A stretch of 64,000 nt of DNA from Clavulina sp. PMI_390 (taxonomy: Eukaryota; Basidiomycota; Agaricomycetes; Cantharellales; Hydnaceae): NCBI GenBank assembly GCA_015039315.1, contig WIDE01000095.1, forward strand, positions 62,001 through 126,000, given 5' to 3'. This document shows positions 45,401 through 57,197 of this stretch, in pieces; the stretch's first letter is position 1; every line of letters starts with the position of its first letter. A program made the position numbers and the translations under genes. The notes under the pieces are model-generated. The model was not told the origin of the DNA and made no database searches. It was given only the letters and a program-made list of their open reading frames with translations.

Positions 45401-46234
45401 TCACTAAATTGACTGTAGGTGCCTGCTGCTTCACACCGCTTTATGCCTACAACACGTGAGTGAAAATGTTGCAGTCTCCTTAGTGGTAGTCGTGCTCAAT
45501 TGCTACACATCAAATCTCAGTACTCAGCAGTTCACTGCATCGATTTATCTCTCCACTGGCCTCACCTCCAAGGGCCGCATTGGAATCGATGCCGCCTTCA
45601 AGGGACAGGTCCTCACCAACCCTTGGCTCACCGACAGCCACGACACAGCCGTTCTTGCCCAAGCGGCGACGGACTTCCTTGGCCAGTACACGAGCGTTCC
45701 GAACCTTACCCTCATTTCCCCATATCTCAACATGACGACAATGACTCAGCACGGTAAGGGCATTCACTGGCTTCTATATAATTTGAAGGATGTTGATAAT
45801 GATTTAAATTTGTTGTTCGTGATAGTTACCAACACCGTTGCTGGATCCAATCACTGGACTGGATCGACGCGTATGGGTAATTCGTCAGCAACATCTGTGG
45901 TTGATGTGAATACCAAGGTCTGGAATATGAATAATCTGGTATGTCCTGGCCAATATGCTTATAGAGGGAGAGATCGTCGCTAACTGTTTCATTCTCAAGT
46001 TCATCGTTGATGCTGGTATCTTCCCTGGTCAACCTACTGTAAGTCCAAACCCCTTGATAGGGTAGAACATTGCTGAAATCGGTGATACACTCTATAGGGC
46101 AACCCTACAGGTGCCATTCTTGTCGCTGCAGAGATAGCAGTCTCCAAGGTGCGAAATACTGAATAGCTCCACAAACTGCTTCCTGGACACTGATTCCGAT
46201 TCGCTAGATTCTTGCCCTCTCTGGCGGAGCGTAA
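42490..46234 (+). CDS. Cellobiose dehydrogenase (AA8 cytochrome + AA3_1 flavodehydrogenase)
   Basis: Signal peptide MVQLRVLAFLSFVTSLFVGS, then the heme b cytochrome domain: SYAWTDPDTG, STELILQWEVPNAILWAG, GMTLGAGMNSNLLVLAWPYN, HWKWTMRCQNCTSWLSG and LVEHDDGLWDHN. The Met in GMTLGAGM and the His in EHDD are the likely axial ligands by family analogy. A Thr/Ser-rich linker (STTSTTTTTSSAVVTTTV) leads to the GMC oxidoreductase: YDYIVIGAGPAGIVVADRL (FAD) and NHWTGSTRMG with the catalytic His, then PGQPTGNPTG with the Asn. It ends ILALSGGA with TAA at 46232; there is no CBM1. One intron has a GC donor (42687). The enzyme oxidises cellobiose and passes electrons via the cytochrome to lytic polysaccharide monooxygenases outside the cell. 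Confidence 0.9.
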
Positions 46235-46447
46235 CTGGGATGTTGCTGTATCTTTCCGCATCCAGAAGTAACTCAAACAACTCTACCGAATTATTTGTGA
46301 TGTAATTTTGGGGATCAAATCATATGAGAGCCGAATGGTTGTTTTGTGTACTGGCTGCATGCATTGTTTGGTCTTGCTGTCGAGGTTCAGCTTTTGGCGG
46401 AGTACTTCCCTCTATCCACTGAGCGCAACGTGAATTCCCCCACAAAT

Positions 46448-49400
46448 ATGAAGGTTTTCGATGAGAATGAAGCTGTTGAGACCTTGCGAATGATCGGCGT
46501 CTCGGCATCACACGAAAAGATCATCGGTGCTGCGATCACTTCCCCTTGCCCCAGCTGTCCCATACTCATGACCATTTTCTTGAATCTACTGTCCTGACAA
46601 ATGAATAGAAAGGCTACGAAAACACAACTTCGACATCGAGCGGACGGCATCTGAGCTGCTGAATGCCCAAGATTCTTCGAGCTCTGGAGCAAACGATGAT
46701 GTGAGTGGCAATGCCACTCTCCGTTTCGAATGGAAACTCGCTTGAAGGGTATATTGACTCAGATCCACATTTAGGATATTCCACCCTTAATATCTTCTGA
46801 AGATTTAGAGCGGGAAAAGGAGAATGTAATGCCAACCGCGTCCACTTCATCAGTGACTTTCGCTCCGCCACCACCTCCAACACGTACGTACCTCTATGAC
46901 TGCGTCCGCTATGCCATTTTTGTAGCCTTTGAGACTCACTCTCATTGCATTTCCAGCCAAAGTCAGAGTGAACGATATCCCTCTGATCGATCTCACCAGG
47001 GATGACGAGGATGAGGATTTGCGCAAGGCATTGAGCCTTTCGCTCGGTGAAAACATTAACTCTGGCAATGGGAAAGAGCGTGAAAACACTCCGGTCTTCG
47101 GTCCCTCTTCACGAGAGGATCCTGGTCAAAACTGGGCCATGGTCACTGTCTCACAGCAAACTTCCACCGCGACTGCCATAGCGCCACACGATCCTGATGC
47201 TGACTTACGACGGGCACTGGATGAGAGCATGAAGATGGAGCTTACCGAAGACTATATGGCCGCCGACTTCAAGTGGAGAGGTGCAGCGACCTGGGAGTAA
47301 GTGAATTTCATTCTTTTGTGTACGATCTTCAAACACATAACTCACTACTTTGTGATGTATATATCTTGCTAGAAAATACCTCAAGGACTCGCCTACTTCC
47401 GATTGGGCAGAACCTGCTGCTCTCATGACACAAGATACAGACCGGATTTATGCAACCCATCTCCTTCACGCCCTATTCGCCGTACCTCAGTTACGGTCTA
47501 GCGTAAAAGCTATTTTCTTTCCCCGCGAGGAAACACATATTCATTGGAGTAAGCCTTTTCTGTAATGAAAGTTTTCTCTTCATTGTAGGTCGATACTAAC
47601 TAGACGCATTTTGGATAAGAGCTGAATGATCTAAATCAAGTCTTCACGATTCTCGAACACACACAACGCTCTTGGGTGGATGCAACCACACAGATGGCAG
47701 CTATTGGAATAATTGAGGGTGCACCCCGTATTGAGCCACCTCTTCCATCAACTGGCAGTAAGTGCACATCAACGTTCGTCGGGCGTCGGAGAGCACTGAT
47801 GATTTGGCGGTTGTGAAGAACTTCTTGACGCGTTGACTCAGCTAGTCTCAGTGGTTACTATACCCACCAATCAATCGACATCCACCTATCCTAGTGTCGA
47901 TACCGACTCCCGTGCCTCGTCTCTCCCTGTTCCACCGAAGATCCCCTTCCCGTCTCTCTTTGACAAAACAGTTTCAGTCTCTTCAGAGCACAACGATATA
48001 TACTCTGCCCTAACGGCATACTTTGAAGTCTCGACTGAAAAGTCTTCGGACGAGGCTGATAAGCCGCAGGGTATGTCGTCAAATTCTAGTATTATCGCGG
48101 TCAACAACGGAAAAGGCGATCTATCAGACTCGACAGTGGCTCAAGCGGATAACGAGCAGCCAGAGAAAGAAGTTAATATTACACATGAAGACCCCGGCTC
48201 TAGCACTGGGAGTGTCTCCAACTTCGCAGCTACCATCCAAGCTACACCCGGGAATAAAACGCCAGCAAGTGCTTCTCAACGACCAAGCAGTGCATACATC
48301 TCCGCCTCCAACGACATTCTCGTCGTCCGTATATCGCGAGATCATTCTACATCTCCCTCGACTTCTGCCGCCGTCCACCCTCCCTTCATTGGTCCTTCAA
48401 TCGGTCCACAGCAGCAACCACTTGCCGCTGCCATTGCCTCTGCACTAAATCCTGAATCTTCAAACATGAGTGCCCAACACACGCACAAGGAGCCATTTAC
48501 TTTCCCTGCAGTGCTGCATGTCGATCTATGGGCGCAGGACGAGGAAAGTGCGAAGAGAAGGAAATCACTGAGCGAGGATAATTTGAATAGGAAATCGCGA
48601 ATCAGAGAAGCACTCAGTAGATTGGGCCTACTCGTTGGGCCTAAGGTAGGTTTCAATCACACACACTCGACCTCCACTAACAGGTACTCTAGGACAAACC
48701 AAATCTCCTGATATTGAAGGCATCACTACATTATGCTGAGAATGTTGCGTCAGCAGAGACCGAGGAGAGGAAAGAGAAACACTCGATGGCGGCGAAGAAG
48801 CTGCAGGCAGTAATAGCAAGCTTAGAGAAACAAATCGATGGTGGGTGACTGTTTCAAAAACTATTTATACCATTCTAACATTCACTATCGCATCCTTCAC
48901 ATGGGCACGCCTGACAGAGACGAGAGAGACTATACGAGTAGATGCTGAGGCGTTGAAGCAAGCGATCACTCCAGCAGGGGGTGACGACCACTACAAGGTA
49001 TGCAATCCATATGATAACGAACGATCTTTGCGTATGACCGAGTCCACATGTAGTATCATCTACGTGCAGTGCTTATGCATGACGGACAGTACTCTCTGAA
49101 GAGCCTGTACAGCTATGTCTGTGCGCCCAATGGAAAGTGGTGGAAAATTACGCTGGACGAGGTTGTTGAGGTATATAATGTCTCAATTTCCAGCGCTACC
49201 GTTCCCAAATACTGACCAGGCTATTTAGGTTGCTGAGGATGTCGTCTTAAATGATCGTGCAGGCCTCTTCATGAACGCTGGCCCATACATGCTCCTTTAC
49301 AGCAAACAACCGTCATCAAGCAGTAGTGAAACGGTTCTCACATCTGCTGTCTCCGCTGCAGGGGTACCGCCCATCGTCGCAAGCAAGCCATGGCCACAAC

Positions 49401-49906
49401 CGATGCGCGTAAGTGTTCCCTAACTTCGCAGACATTTTAGGTGGCAACGCTCCTGACCTTTCCCTCATTTTTCTCGGACAATACAATCACAGAGCCGAGT
49501 GCTCGCTGACAACCGAAACTTCCGCGGCGAGCATCTGCACAAATTAGCATCCGACCCAAGCACGCCTTGGCCATACAATGGACTCAGTATGGAAGAGTTT
49601 GAAGTGCTCGATCCTCTCGCGAGGATGCCAGACATGATGGTGTTTGACGATGATGCAGAGGACGAAGATGTGGTGGATCACGATCTTGAGTTGGGTTTGG
49701 ACCGAGAGTCCCCAACAGTAAGTGCAAGCGTGAGTCGTGAAACTACGCCTGAGCCAGTCCCGGCTCCAAGCACCTCGTCGGTGGTAGCTGCAGGGATGTC
49801 GGTTCCTGACGTGATCATGGGAGAAGCAGATACTGGTAGCTCAGGCTCGGTGGCCGCGATACCTTCCTCCAATGCTTCTTCGTCGAATACCACAGAAACA
49901 CCATGA
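46448..49906 (+). CDS. USP-fold protein with UIMs, apparently without catalytic residues
   Basis: Starts MKVFDENEAVETLRMIGVSA at 46448. A UBA-like helix pair continues as FDIERTASELLNAQD. Two ubiquitin-interacting motifs follow: DLRKALSLSLGENI and DLRRALDESMKMEL. The USP-like core begins AALMTQDTDRIYATHLLHAL, where active enzymes have the GNTCW/Y-type Cys box; I see no such Cys. Near the end, LMHDGQYSLKSLYSYV then GKWWKITLDEVVEVAEDVVL and AGLFMNAGPYMLLYSK match the USP His-box region, but the usual GHY is KSLY. The tail is acidic (DDDAEDEDVVDHDLELGL) and Ser/Thr-rich. It could be a ubiquitin-binding scaffold related to the Usp25/28 type. Some exon edges (about 48980-49070) are uncertain. Confidence 0.7.
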
Positions 49907-50089
49907 TATCAGCTTACTATACAAAATATCTTAATCGGAGTAATATTCTACAGTCTTGCCACTGAAAATGGTGGGTGTGGGGAAATGAGCGGCTAGATCC
50001 GACGTATCAGATAATCATCGGGCTCTCCGATTTTACCATTTTGCGCTCCAGTCACGCCAACCAGCGTTCGCATCTTCTGGCTCATATTC

Positions 50090-50583
50090 ATGGTCAACGC
50101 ATCGGAAATAGAAGCCACCCTTCGCGGGTCCCTTGATATCTCTCATCTTGTGCGTGCCTGACGACCCTTGTTGAACTAGATGGCCTTCGTTTGTGCAGGC
50201 CGTTATTTGAACTGAGAAAAGGCTTTACCGTCCGCGACTACTAGGTGATAGAGGACACTTCCTCGGGGTGTGGCACAAATTACTCGATAGTGATTGTCTC
50301 TGACGACTTTGAGGGAAGCGGGACGCTTGCCAGACACAAAAGGGGTATGTTTACTGCTCCACCGTGTTATGGCCGGGAAGGCTGATGGTTCAACATTTTG
50401 ACTCTGTTTAGTGAACGAGATATTGAAGGAGCAGATTGCCCAATTACATGCCTTCTCTCAGGTGTGGCTGCCTGCTTACGCTTTATCAGCGATCGCATTC
50501 CCTATAACCTACCCGCATCTCTACAGAAATCACTCACAGTAAAGCAATACGAGACGCAGAAGGCAAAGGGCCTGATATCCTGA
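50090..50583 (+). CDS. BOL2: BolA-like protein (Bol2/Fra2 type)
   Basis: Four exons: 50090-50149, 50245-50344, 50412-50461 and 50527-50583, giving 88 residues in one consistent frame. The protein has the BolA core: VNASEIEATLRGSLDISHLV, IEDTSSGCGTNYSIVIVS, DDFEGSGTLARHKRVNEIL, KEQIAQLHAFSQKSLTVKQY. The Cys in SGCG and the His in ARHKRV are the positions that bind a [2Fe-2S] cluster together with a monothiol glutaredoxin. Known role: cytosolic iron sensing and Fe-S trafficking (Fra2 in yeast). Half of the gene is intron. It converges on the transporter gene 199 bp downstream. Confidence 0.85.
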
Positions 50584-50781
50584 GGACTGCCTACCGCAAC
50601 TGGGTCAGAGTGAACTAATCCATCATCGACTCGCCCTCTTCCGTTGGCGGTCATGTACAAAAGCCGAAATCAAATATATGCAGTAATCACAGATAAAGAG
50701 TAGCACTCGAAAGCATGGGAAGTAATAAGCAACGAAAGCAGGTATGAAGCAAGGCTTGGGGTTACGTCAGAGAGGAGACTT

Positions 50782-53367
50782 TCATCGTTTCTGAAGGTAT
50801 TTGGAGAGCCGCCAGCATAGCATGGCAGCAATGCCTGCGCACAGCCCGCCCAATCTGTTTGTACCGGAAACGGAAACATTATCAGCCAGACAGACGCGGA
50901 GACACTTCGATGATCCTGACCGGAACATAAACCCAATTGAGTCGAATCCATCATTCGTACTCGTGGAACCCTGGGCCGCAATCCTTCGAAGGAGTACAGG
51001 TTTGTTTTCCGAGTTGCGGCTGCCTGGAACATGTGGTGATATGGGTGCCGCTGAATCAGCAATAGCGAATACGACTGCGGATAAACCTGTGACAAGGAAC
51101 TGAGGTATAACGACGAAAATGTTATGAATGCCCTATCGTCACAAACAGACCGGTAAAAAAAATCAAATCAGCCCACAGAACAAAGGGAAACGACCCACGA
51201 GAATCACGCCCGCTTTGTCCCCTACATCATCTCCCGTTTTGGTGAGATCTGGGAATCCTTTGCTTTCAGCTTCATCTACGACACGGTTGCCATTGCTACT
51301 ATCCAAATCGAAGTCCTCTTCACCATCACCTGTCAAATTCGACCGGCTTGCCCGAGCGCTGAGGGCAGGGTTGGGCCTCGGTAAACCAGACGACAAAGGT
51401 GTTCCGTTGAGCGCGAGCGAATCAGATGTTCGCTCCGTACGTTTATCCTGCAGAGGGATATCCTCGTCATCGATTTCGTATGCTAGGGTATAGCCTTCGG
51501 ACGAATGGTTGGTGGACGAGTGAATATGTTCACCTAACTATATCAATGGATAGGAGAGAATCTAAAGAGTGAGAACCACAAAGAAGGGTCAACAGATAAA
51601 CTACGCACAAGGGCGAACGGAGCCCAGCCACTGACAGCCGAACTGAAGCCGGTGGCGCCAATGACAATGTTCGCGGCCCATATTGAGTTTGTGAACCTAC
51701 AAATCAAGGGGTGGAATATGTTTACAATCAGCTTGACAGAAACGATGCTTAATTATGAGTCATATCTCACGTACCAGGTCGATATCAACGACATGGCTAA
51801 AACTGTGTTCGAAATGGCCCAGAGCGTTGCCACATGCATTTCCAACTCCCACCATCTCCTTCTGCCAGAAGTTTTCTTTTCTGCGTGAGAAGTGGACACC
51901 ATCAGTGGCAGCACCACAAATCCTACCATAGACACGACAGAAGACCCCAGGAGCGCACGATTCCCGGCGCGAGTACCAGCATCAAGTATGCCTTCGGTAG
52001 GTGTGCCGGTCGTTTGCGACCGTACGTATATATCGCTGACCCAGAGTGTGGTATAGAAGAGAAGTGGGAACCAGGCGATCCAGCTCCTATAAATCCGGCC
52101 ACATGCGTAAATATGAATGATCATGAAAAGAAAATCCTCCGCTGGGTAAAGTGGGTGTAACTCACAAAAACTGGATGATACACTAGTGGAAGCACTCCTT
52201 GGTTGGTTACATTCATAATAAATGGCGAAACGAAACCCGATACTCACGATCCGCATGATGACGTACGGCAGCGTCCATATATTGCTCCAGATCTCCTTCA
52301 CAGTTGAGAATAAACCCAAAGATGATAACATTGACGGTCCTGCTCGCTGAATAGATTTATCTTCCACCAGGACACGTTCGCGAACCGCCAACACAGTTGC
52401 ACCATTAGTGACAACCATCAAGACGGATGCCAATGCGGAGAGAATTTGGAGTTGGGTCGTGCCGAGAAGTGGGAGAAGATCTGGGAGTTTGATATTTCCT
52501 CTGAATGAATGAATTGAGTCAAAGAACAGGGCTGTGAGGACTTGATATTCTGCCTGCTGAAACAGAGCACGAATAAATGAATGGGAGATCTTGAGAGGAT
52601 GCACGCACACAAAAAAACCAACAATACTGCCTAGGCTCGACATCCGTCCAGCCCAAGCACTTCCAAGCTCTTGCTCTGATTTTGGGAGAGTATCGATGAG
52701 AAGGGCTCGAGAACATGCCATGACGGCGTTGAGCGAGAAGTCGATAAAATATATGGAAAAAACGGCGAGCCAGACGGTCAAAGACGCCGTCTAGATACCA
52801 ATGAGAGCAGTGTCGTTGCCGGAAACAAATCATATACTGACATGGCTGTCGCTCAGGCCGAAGATTGAAGCAACCCCTTTGGTGTAGCCGAGAAGAAGGA
52901 GTGCAAGCATCGACAACATAGTACCGCCAACGAGGAAGGGTCGCCTTCGGCCCCACGATGAAGTACACTTGTCCGACAACACGCCTAGATCCAAGTAAGC
53001 AATAGTAAAACCCAATATATTTCAGCCAAACGGACCAATAAGCGGTTGCATGATCAACCCGGAGAGGGGTCCTGCAACGAATACCATGGACATCCCTGAT
53101 TTAGATAAACCAAGAGAGAGCAGGTAGGGCGATGCTGTCCCGTTTCCAGAAAGTATATTGAGTAGGCTGTCGAACCTCAATCTAGAGAAGAAGCCTACCA
53201 TATCCCATCTGGACGGACCCAAGGATCTGGATACCTGCAGTGCCTAGGTTGAGCAGCGGCATCCTTGCCCAGGATGGGCCTCTGACACCAGCAGTGCCAA
53301 TCCAACGCGAGCTGCCGGGACGTGAATCATTCTCAGCGTCTGAGATGTTTATTGAGAAGCCTGTCAT
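50782..53367 (-). CDS. Sucrose/alpha-glucoside transporter-like MFS protein (SUT/GPH type), copy 1
   Basis: Start MTGFSINISDAENDSRPG (ATG 53367), then the first span region PLLNLGTAGIQILGSVQMGY, SPYLLSLGLSKSGMSMVF, VAGPLSGLIMQPLIG and the loop LSDKCTSSWGRRRPFLVGG. The GRRRPF motif is typical of sucrose transporters and their fungal relatives (S. pombe Sut1). Further spans: FSIYFIDFSLNAVMACSRA, ALASVLMVVTNGATVLAV, WFPLLFYTTLWVSDIYVRSQ. A long acidic cytosolic loop (after EHIHSS...) comes before the final span GGLCAGIAAMLCW, ending RLSKYLQKR (TGA at 50782). Expected at the plasma membrane as a proton-sugar symporter. Tandem with copy 2. One intron (51538-51770) is 233 nt, far longer than the others. 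Confidence 0.83.
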
Positions 53368-53914
53368 CAACGAGGGATTTCGCTCGAGTTTATCAGTACC
53401 CTAGAGGTGGATGGGTTGTGTAGATGCTCAAGTTTGTTGTGGGAATTCGCAGTCTTAAGTAGTTGCGGGGGCAAATCATAACAACCAGCCATTGAATCCT
53501 TGATAGGCTGCCTCCTAGAATGCTATGACATAATAAACACGTTCGCTGCCGTAACGAGTCGCATTGCGCCATGGATGCCACGACAATCTAGAGATGTGAA
53601 GCTATTTATCAGCATCGCTACTTCTTCCCTGGGCTACATACACCCCGGCAGAAATTCTTCGAGGCAATCCAAGACCAGCCATGAAGGAAATAACCTGATG
53701 TCCTGAGTATCAAATTCCGCTACCCTAGTTGTTCGTCTCAATATTGAGACCGAACAGGACTAGCACCCTCAGCCGAAGACAGTCATGCGCAAATTCGATA
53801 TTAAATCTATACAATAATTGCAAAGGGTGAGATAGCATCCGAAAGCAGATATATGTGATAAGCAACGAAGACTGGTATAATGCAAGTTTTGAGTTTCGGG
53901 TAGCAGGGAGACGT
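53368..53914. other. Intergenic, promoter of transporter copy 1
   Basis: About 550 bp between tandem transporter genes on the minus strand. No gene supported. Confidence 0.5.
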
Positions 53915-56501
53915 TCACCGCTTCTGGAGATATTTAGAGAGCTGCCAGCATAACACGGCCGCTATGCCTGCGCACAGGCCACCCAATCTATTCCCATTAC
54001 AAACAGAAATGGTGTCAGCCAGCTTACCACGGATGTGATCTGGATAGTGACCCTCACCGAAACATGAACCCAATAGAGTCGAAACCACCACTCGTACTCG
54101 ACGAACCTTGGACCGCAGATTTTCTCAGTAGAGAAGGGACAGTCTTGTTCCCCAGTTCACTACTGATCGGAGTAGGTGATGTTGAAGGTGCTGCTGGTTC
54201 AGCGATAGCAAAGACGATCGCGGATAGACCTGTGACTAGGAATTGGGGTATGACGACAAAGACGTTATGGATCCCCTGTCGCAAAGTGGAGATAGAAAAC
54301 AATCAGATCGATTTTTTGTTGTGGAGAGGAAGTAGGCTCACAAGGATGACGCCTGCTTTGTCCCCCACGTCCTCTCCTCCGTTTGGTCGACGAGGAGCAA
54401 GTCTTCGCCCTTCGGCATCATTGACAACACCATTCCCATTGCTGCCCACGAACTCAAAGTCATCTTCCCCATCGTCCGTGAGATTCGTCCTACTTGCCCG
54501 AGCACTAAGGGCAGGATTAGGACTCGGCAAGCCGGAAGATAACGGAGTTCCATCGAACGGGAGCGAATCAGGCGTACGCTCTGTACGCCTATCACGGAGA
54601 GGGATATCTTCGTCATCAGCACCATGTGCGAGAGTGTAGCCTTCAAAGGAATGGCTGTTGGAGGAGTGGATCTGTTCACCCAGCTACAAGGAGAATACGA
54701 CAGCATGAGAAGCGGGGGAAGAAAACAAGAAGAAAAACCCCTAACAAAAGGAAAGGAACCCAAAAGGGGAAAACCCAAACGAAACCAAGGGCAACAAAGA
54801 AAAAAATAACCCCCCAAAACGAAGCCAAGAAACCAAGGAACAAAGAAACAAAGGACACTAAGAATAAGAAAAAAACCAAGGCCAAACAATGAGTGCACCC
54901 CACGTACCAAGTTGCCCCCATGGACATCGCAAAGACCGCATTCGATATAGCCCAGAGCGTTGCCACATGCAGTTCTACCTCCCACCATCTCTTCCCTCCA
55001 GAAGCTTTCTTTTCGGCGTCTGGGCTGGACACAACCACTGGAAGCAGCACAAACCCTGCCATAGCAACTATGGACGACCAAAGAAGTGCACGGTTGCCAG
55101 CGCGCGTACCGGCGTCCAGAATGTCTTCGGTGGGTGCACCAGTCGTTTGTGAGCGTACGTAAATGTCACTGACCCAGAGGGTGGTGTAGAAGAGGACTGG
55201 GAACCAGCCTATCCAACTCCTGTCCAATCAGACACATGTATAAGCAAAAAACGAGCAGAATTATTGTGAGCTCAATACGGAGTGTGTGCTCACAAGAATT
55301 GAATGATACACTGGGTGAGACGTGGTGCGTTAGGTCCATTCGCATCAGAGAGGTGCATAGATATCATTGCTTACAATCCTCATGATGACGTACGGTAGCG
55401 TCCATACGTTGCTCCAGATCTCTTTCACAGTTGAGAATAACCCCAACGATGACGACGAGCCTGGTCGTCGAATGGATTTATCTTCCACGAGTACACGTTC
55501 ACGGACTGCGAGTACAGTTGCGCCATTGGTGAGGATAAGCAAGACTGCTGACAAGGCGGACAGAACTTGTAGCTGGGTCGTGCCGAGAAATGGGAAAAGG
55601 TCTGGGAGTTTGATGTTTCCCCTGGATAGATGAATAAAGTATAAGGCTATGAGGACTTGTTACTCTCTCCACTGGGACAGCACAGAGAGAAGCGAGATAG
55701 AGTATCCATGGAAGAATGCACTCACACGAAAAACCCAGCAATACTTCCGAGGCCAGACATCCGTCCAGCCCACGCACTTCCCAGTTCTTGCTCGGATTTT
55801 GGTAGCGTGTCAATGAGGAGGGCTCGAGAGCAAGCCATGACGGCGTTGACAGAGAAGTCGATGAAGTATATTGAAAAGACGGCAAGCCATACAGTTAAGG
55901 ACGCCCGCTAAGGATGTAAGAATGAATGAGAAGAGTATTGCCAGCTGAATCGAAGCAGGTACCGACATAGCTGTCACTTAGCCCGAATATCGAGGCGACC
56001 CCCTTAGTGTAGCCAAGAAGAAGAAGGGCGATGGTCGATACCACGGTGCCGCCAATTAGATAGGGTCGTCTTCGGCCCCACGACGATGCACATCTATCCG
56101 ACAATACGCCTGCAGTTCCGGTGAGCAAAGATGGTACACAAATACGCCTGAAGCACACGAACCAACGAGTGGCTGCATTATTAGCCCAGAAAGTGGACCT
56201 GCAACGAATACCATAGACATCCACGATTTGGATAAACCAAGTGAGAGGAGGTATGGTGATGCTATGACGTGTCCGAGAGGGATATTTCAGTCAGTTTGCC
56301 GCTACCGGTTTCGGATCGTAGATAGGACAGACCATATCCCATTTCAACGGACCAAAGAATCTGCATGCCTAAAGTGCCCAAGGTGAGTAGGGGCAGTTTG
56401 GCCCAGTACGGGCCTCGGACGCCAGCCGTGCCAATCCAGCGAGAGCCGTCATCACGCGAGTCATTCTCGGCGTCTGGTATGCTTATTGAAAAGCCCGTCA
56501 T
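53915..56501 (-). CDS. Sucrose/alpha-glucoside transporter-like MFS protein (SUT/GPH type), copy 2
   Basis: Same exon plan as copy 1. Start MTGFSISIPDAENDSRDD (ATG 56501), PLLTLGTLGMQILWSVEMGY, SPYLLSLGLSKSWMSMVF, LSDRCASSWGRRRPYLIGG, FSIYFIDFSVNAVMACSRAL, WFPVLFYTTLWVSDIYVRSQ, the acidic loop GEQIHSSNSHSFEGYTLAHG and the last span GGLCAGIAAVLCW...LSKYLQKR (TGA at 53915). The long loop is rich in Asp/Glu/Ser and would face the cytosol. The 220-nt intron at 54684-54903 lies in the same place as the long intron of copy 1 but has an extreme composition. Both copies look intact. A sugar proton symporter is the best guess; the substrate cannot be told. Confidence 0.83.
54684..54903 (-). other. Strand-asymmetric low-complexity intron
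   Basis: Intron of transporter copy 2 with donor TAC|gtgggg and acceptor ccttgtag. On the plus strand it is made almost only of A, G and C, so the transcribed RNA is nearly free of A. It shares its position with the 233-nt intron of copy 1, which lacks this bias. If retained, it would add a long, very hydrophobic tail and a stop. Confidence 0.6.
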
Positions 56502-57197
56502 CAACCGCGACCTTTCTCAGAAAGTCGGCAGTGACCTGGAGGCTGATGTGCTGGTGTGGGGGCTGTAGAGTTGGTTGGCGTGGGAATTGACGGTCACCGA
56601 CGTGACGACTGCGGGGACACTGTGACAAGTCGCTCCTTTTCACACTTCCAAGAGAGATGCTACGAGTATAAATAGCTTTGTGCTCTGTCGATAACTCAAT
56701 GTCATTAAAATGCTCCTAGCGGCACCGTTATTCGCGTCAGCCTAAGTGGAAACTTGCGCACCAGTGCCATGCTGTTACAACTGAGCCCTTTTGGTGGCCT
56801 CTCAAACCTCTTGGGCACATGCCTCCCGTCGCCTCCCATGCCCCACACTAACACCCCAGACCTCATAATCGTCTCAATTCGATCTCATCACTACTACTGA
56901 ACGACTTGTTGGAAAGTCATATTGCCAGCCTCACACCCAAACTTCAGCTGGGTGATGCTTTTCCTCGACGTTATATATCAGCCTTATATGCTTATGGCGA
57001 TTATATTCTTTATCCCTAGGGAGCTCTTGGATGAGCCAGGAGGTAATCCTCGTGGTATATCCGCAGCACAAGATATATTCAAACAATCACAATCGACCAA
57101 ATTTTCATATTGGCTTGTACAACAGTGAAGATCATATCAACGACACATGACTTGGGGCAGAGCACCAATACTAAAACCCTATTACTCATTGAGTGAC
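56502..57197. other. Intergenic
   Basis: About 700 bp holding the promoter of transporter copy 2 and the 3' UTR of the cytochrome gene, both on the minus strand. The plus-strand open frame at 56922-57128 has no recognisable features. Confidence 0.5.

Noticed and set aside
50030..50420. Minus-strand exons ending in a protein-like tail (frame with KGGFYFRC...DWSAKW before TAA)
   Set aside because: They overlap the BolA gene antisense. BolA is recognised by family motifs in four exons with consistent phases, while the antisense product matches nothing I know and has no clear start.
54338..55081. 247-residue minus-strand ORF crossing the long intron of transporter copy 2
   Set aside because: It joins two frames only by reading through the intron. 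The correct downstream frame is the acidic loop shared with copy 1.
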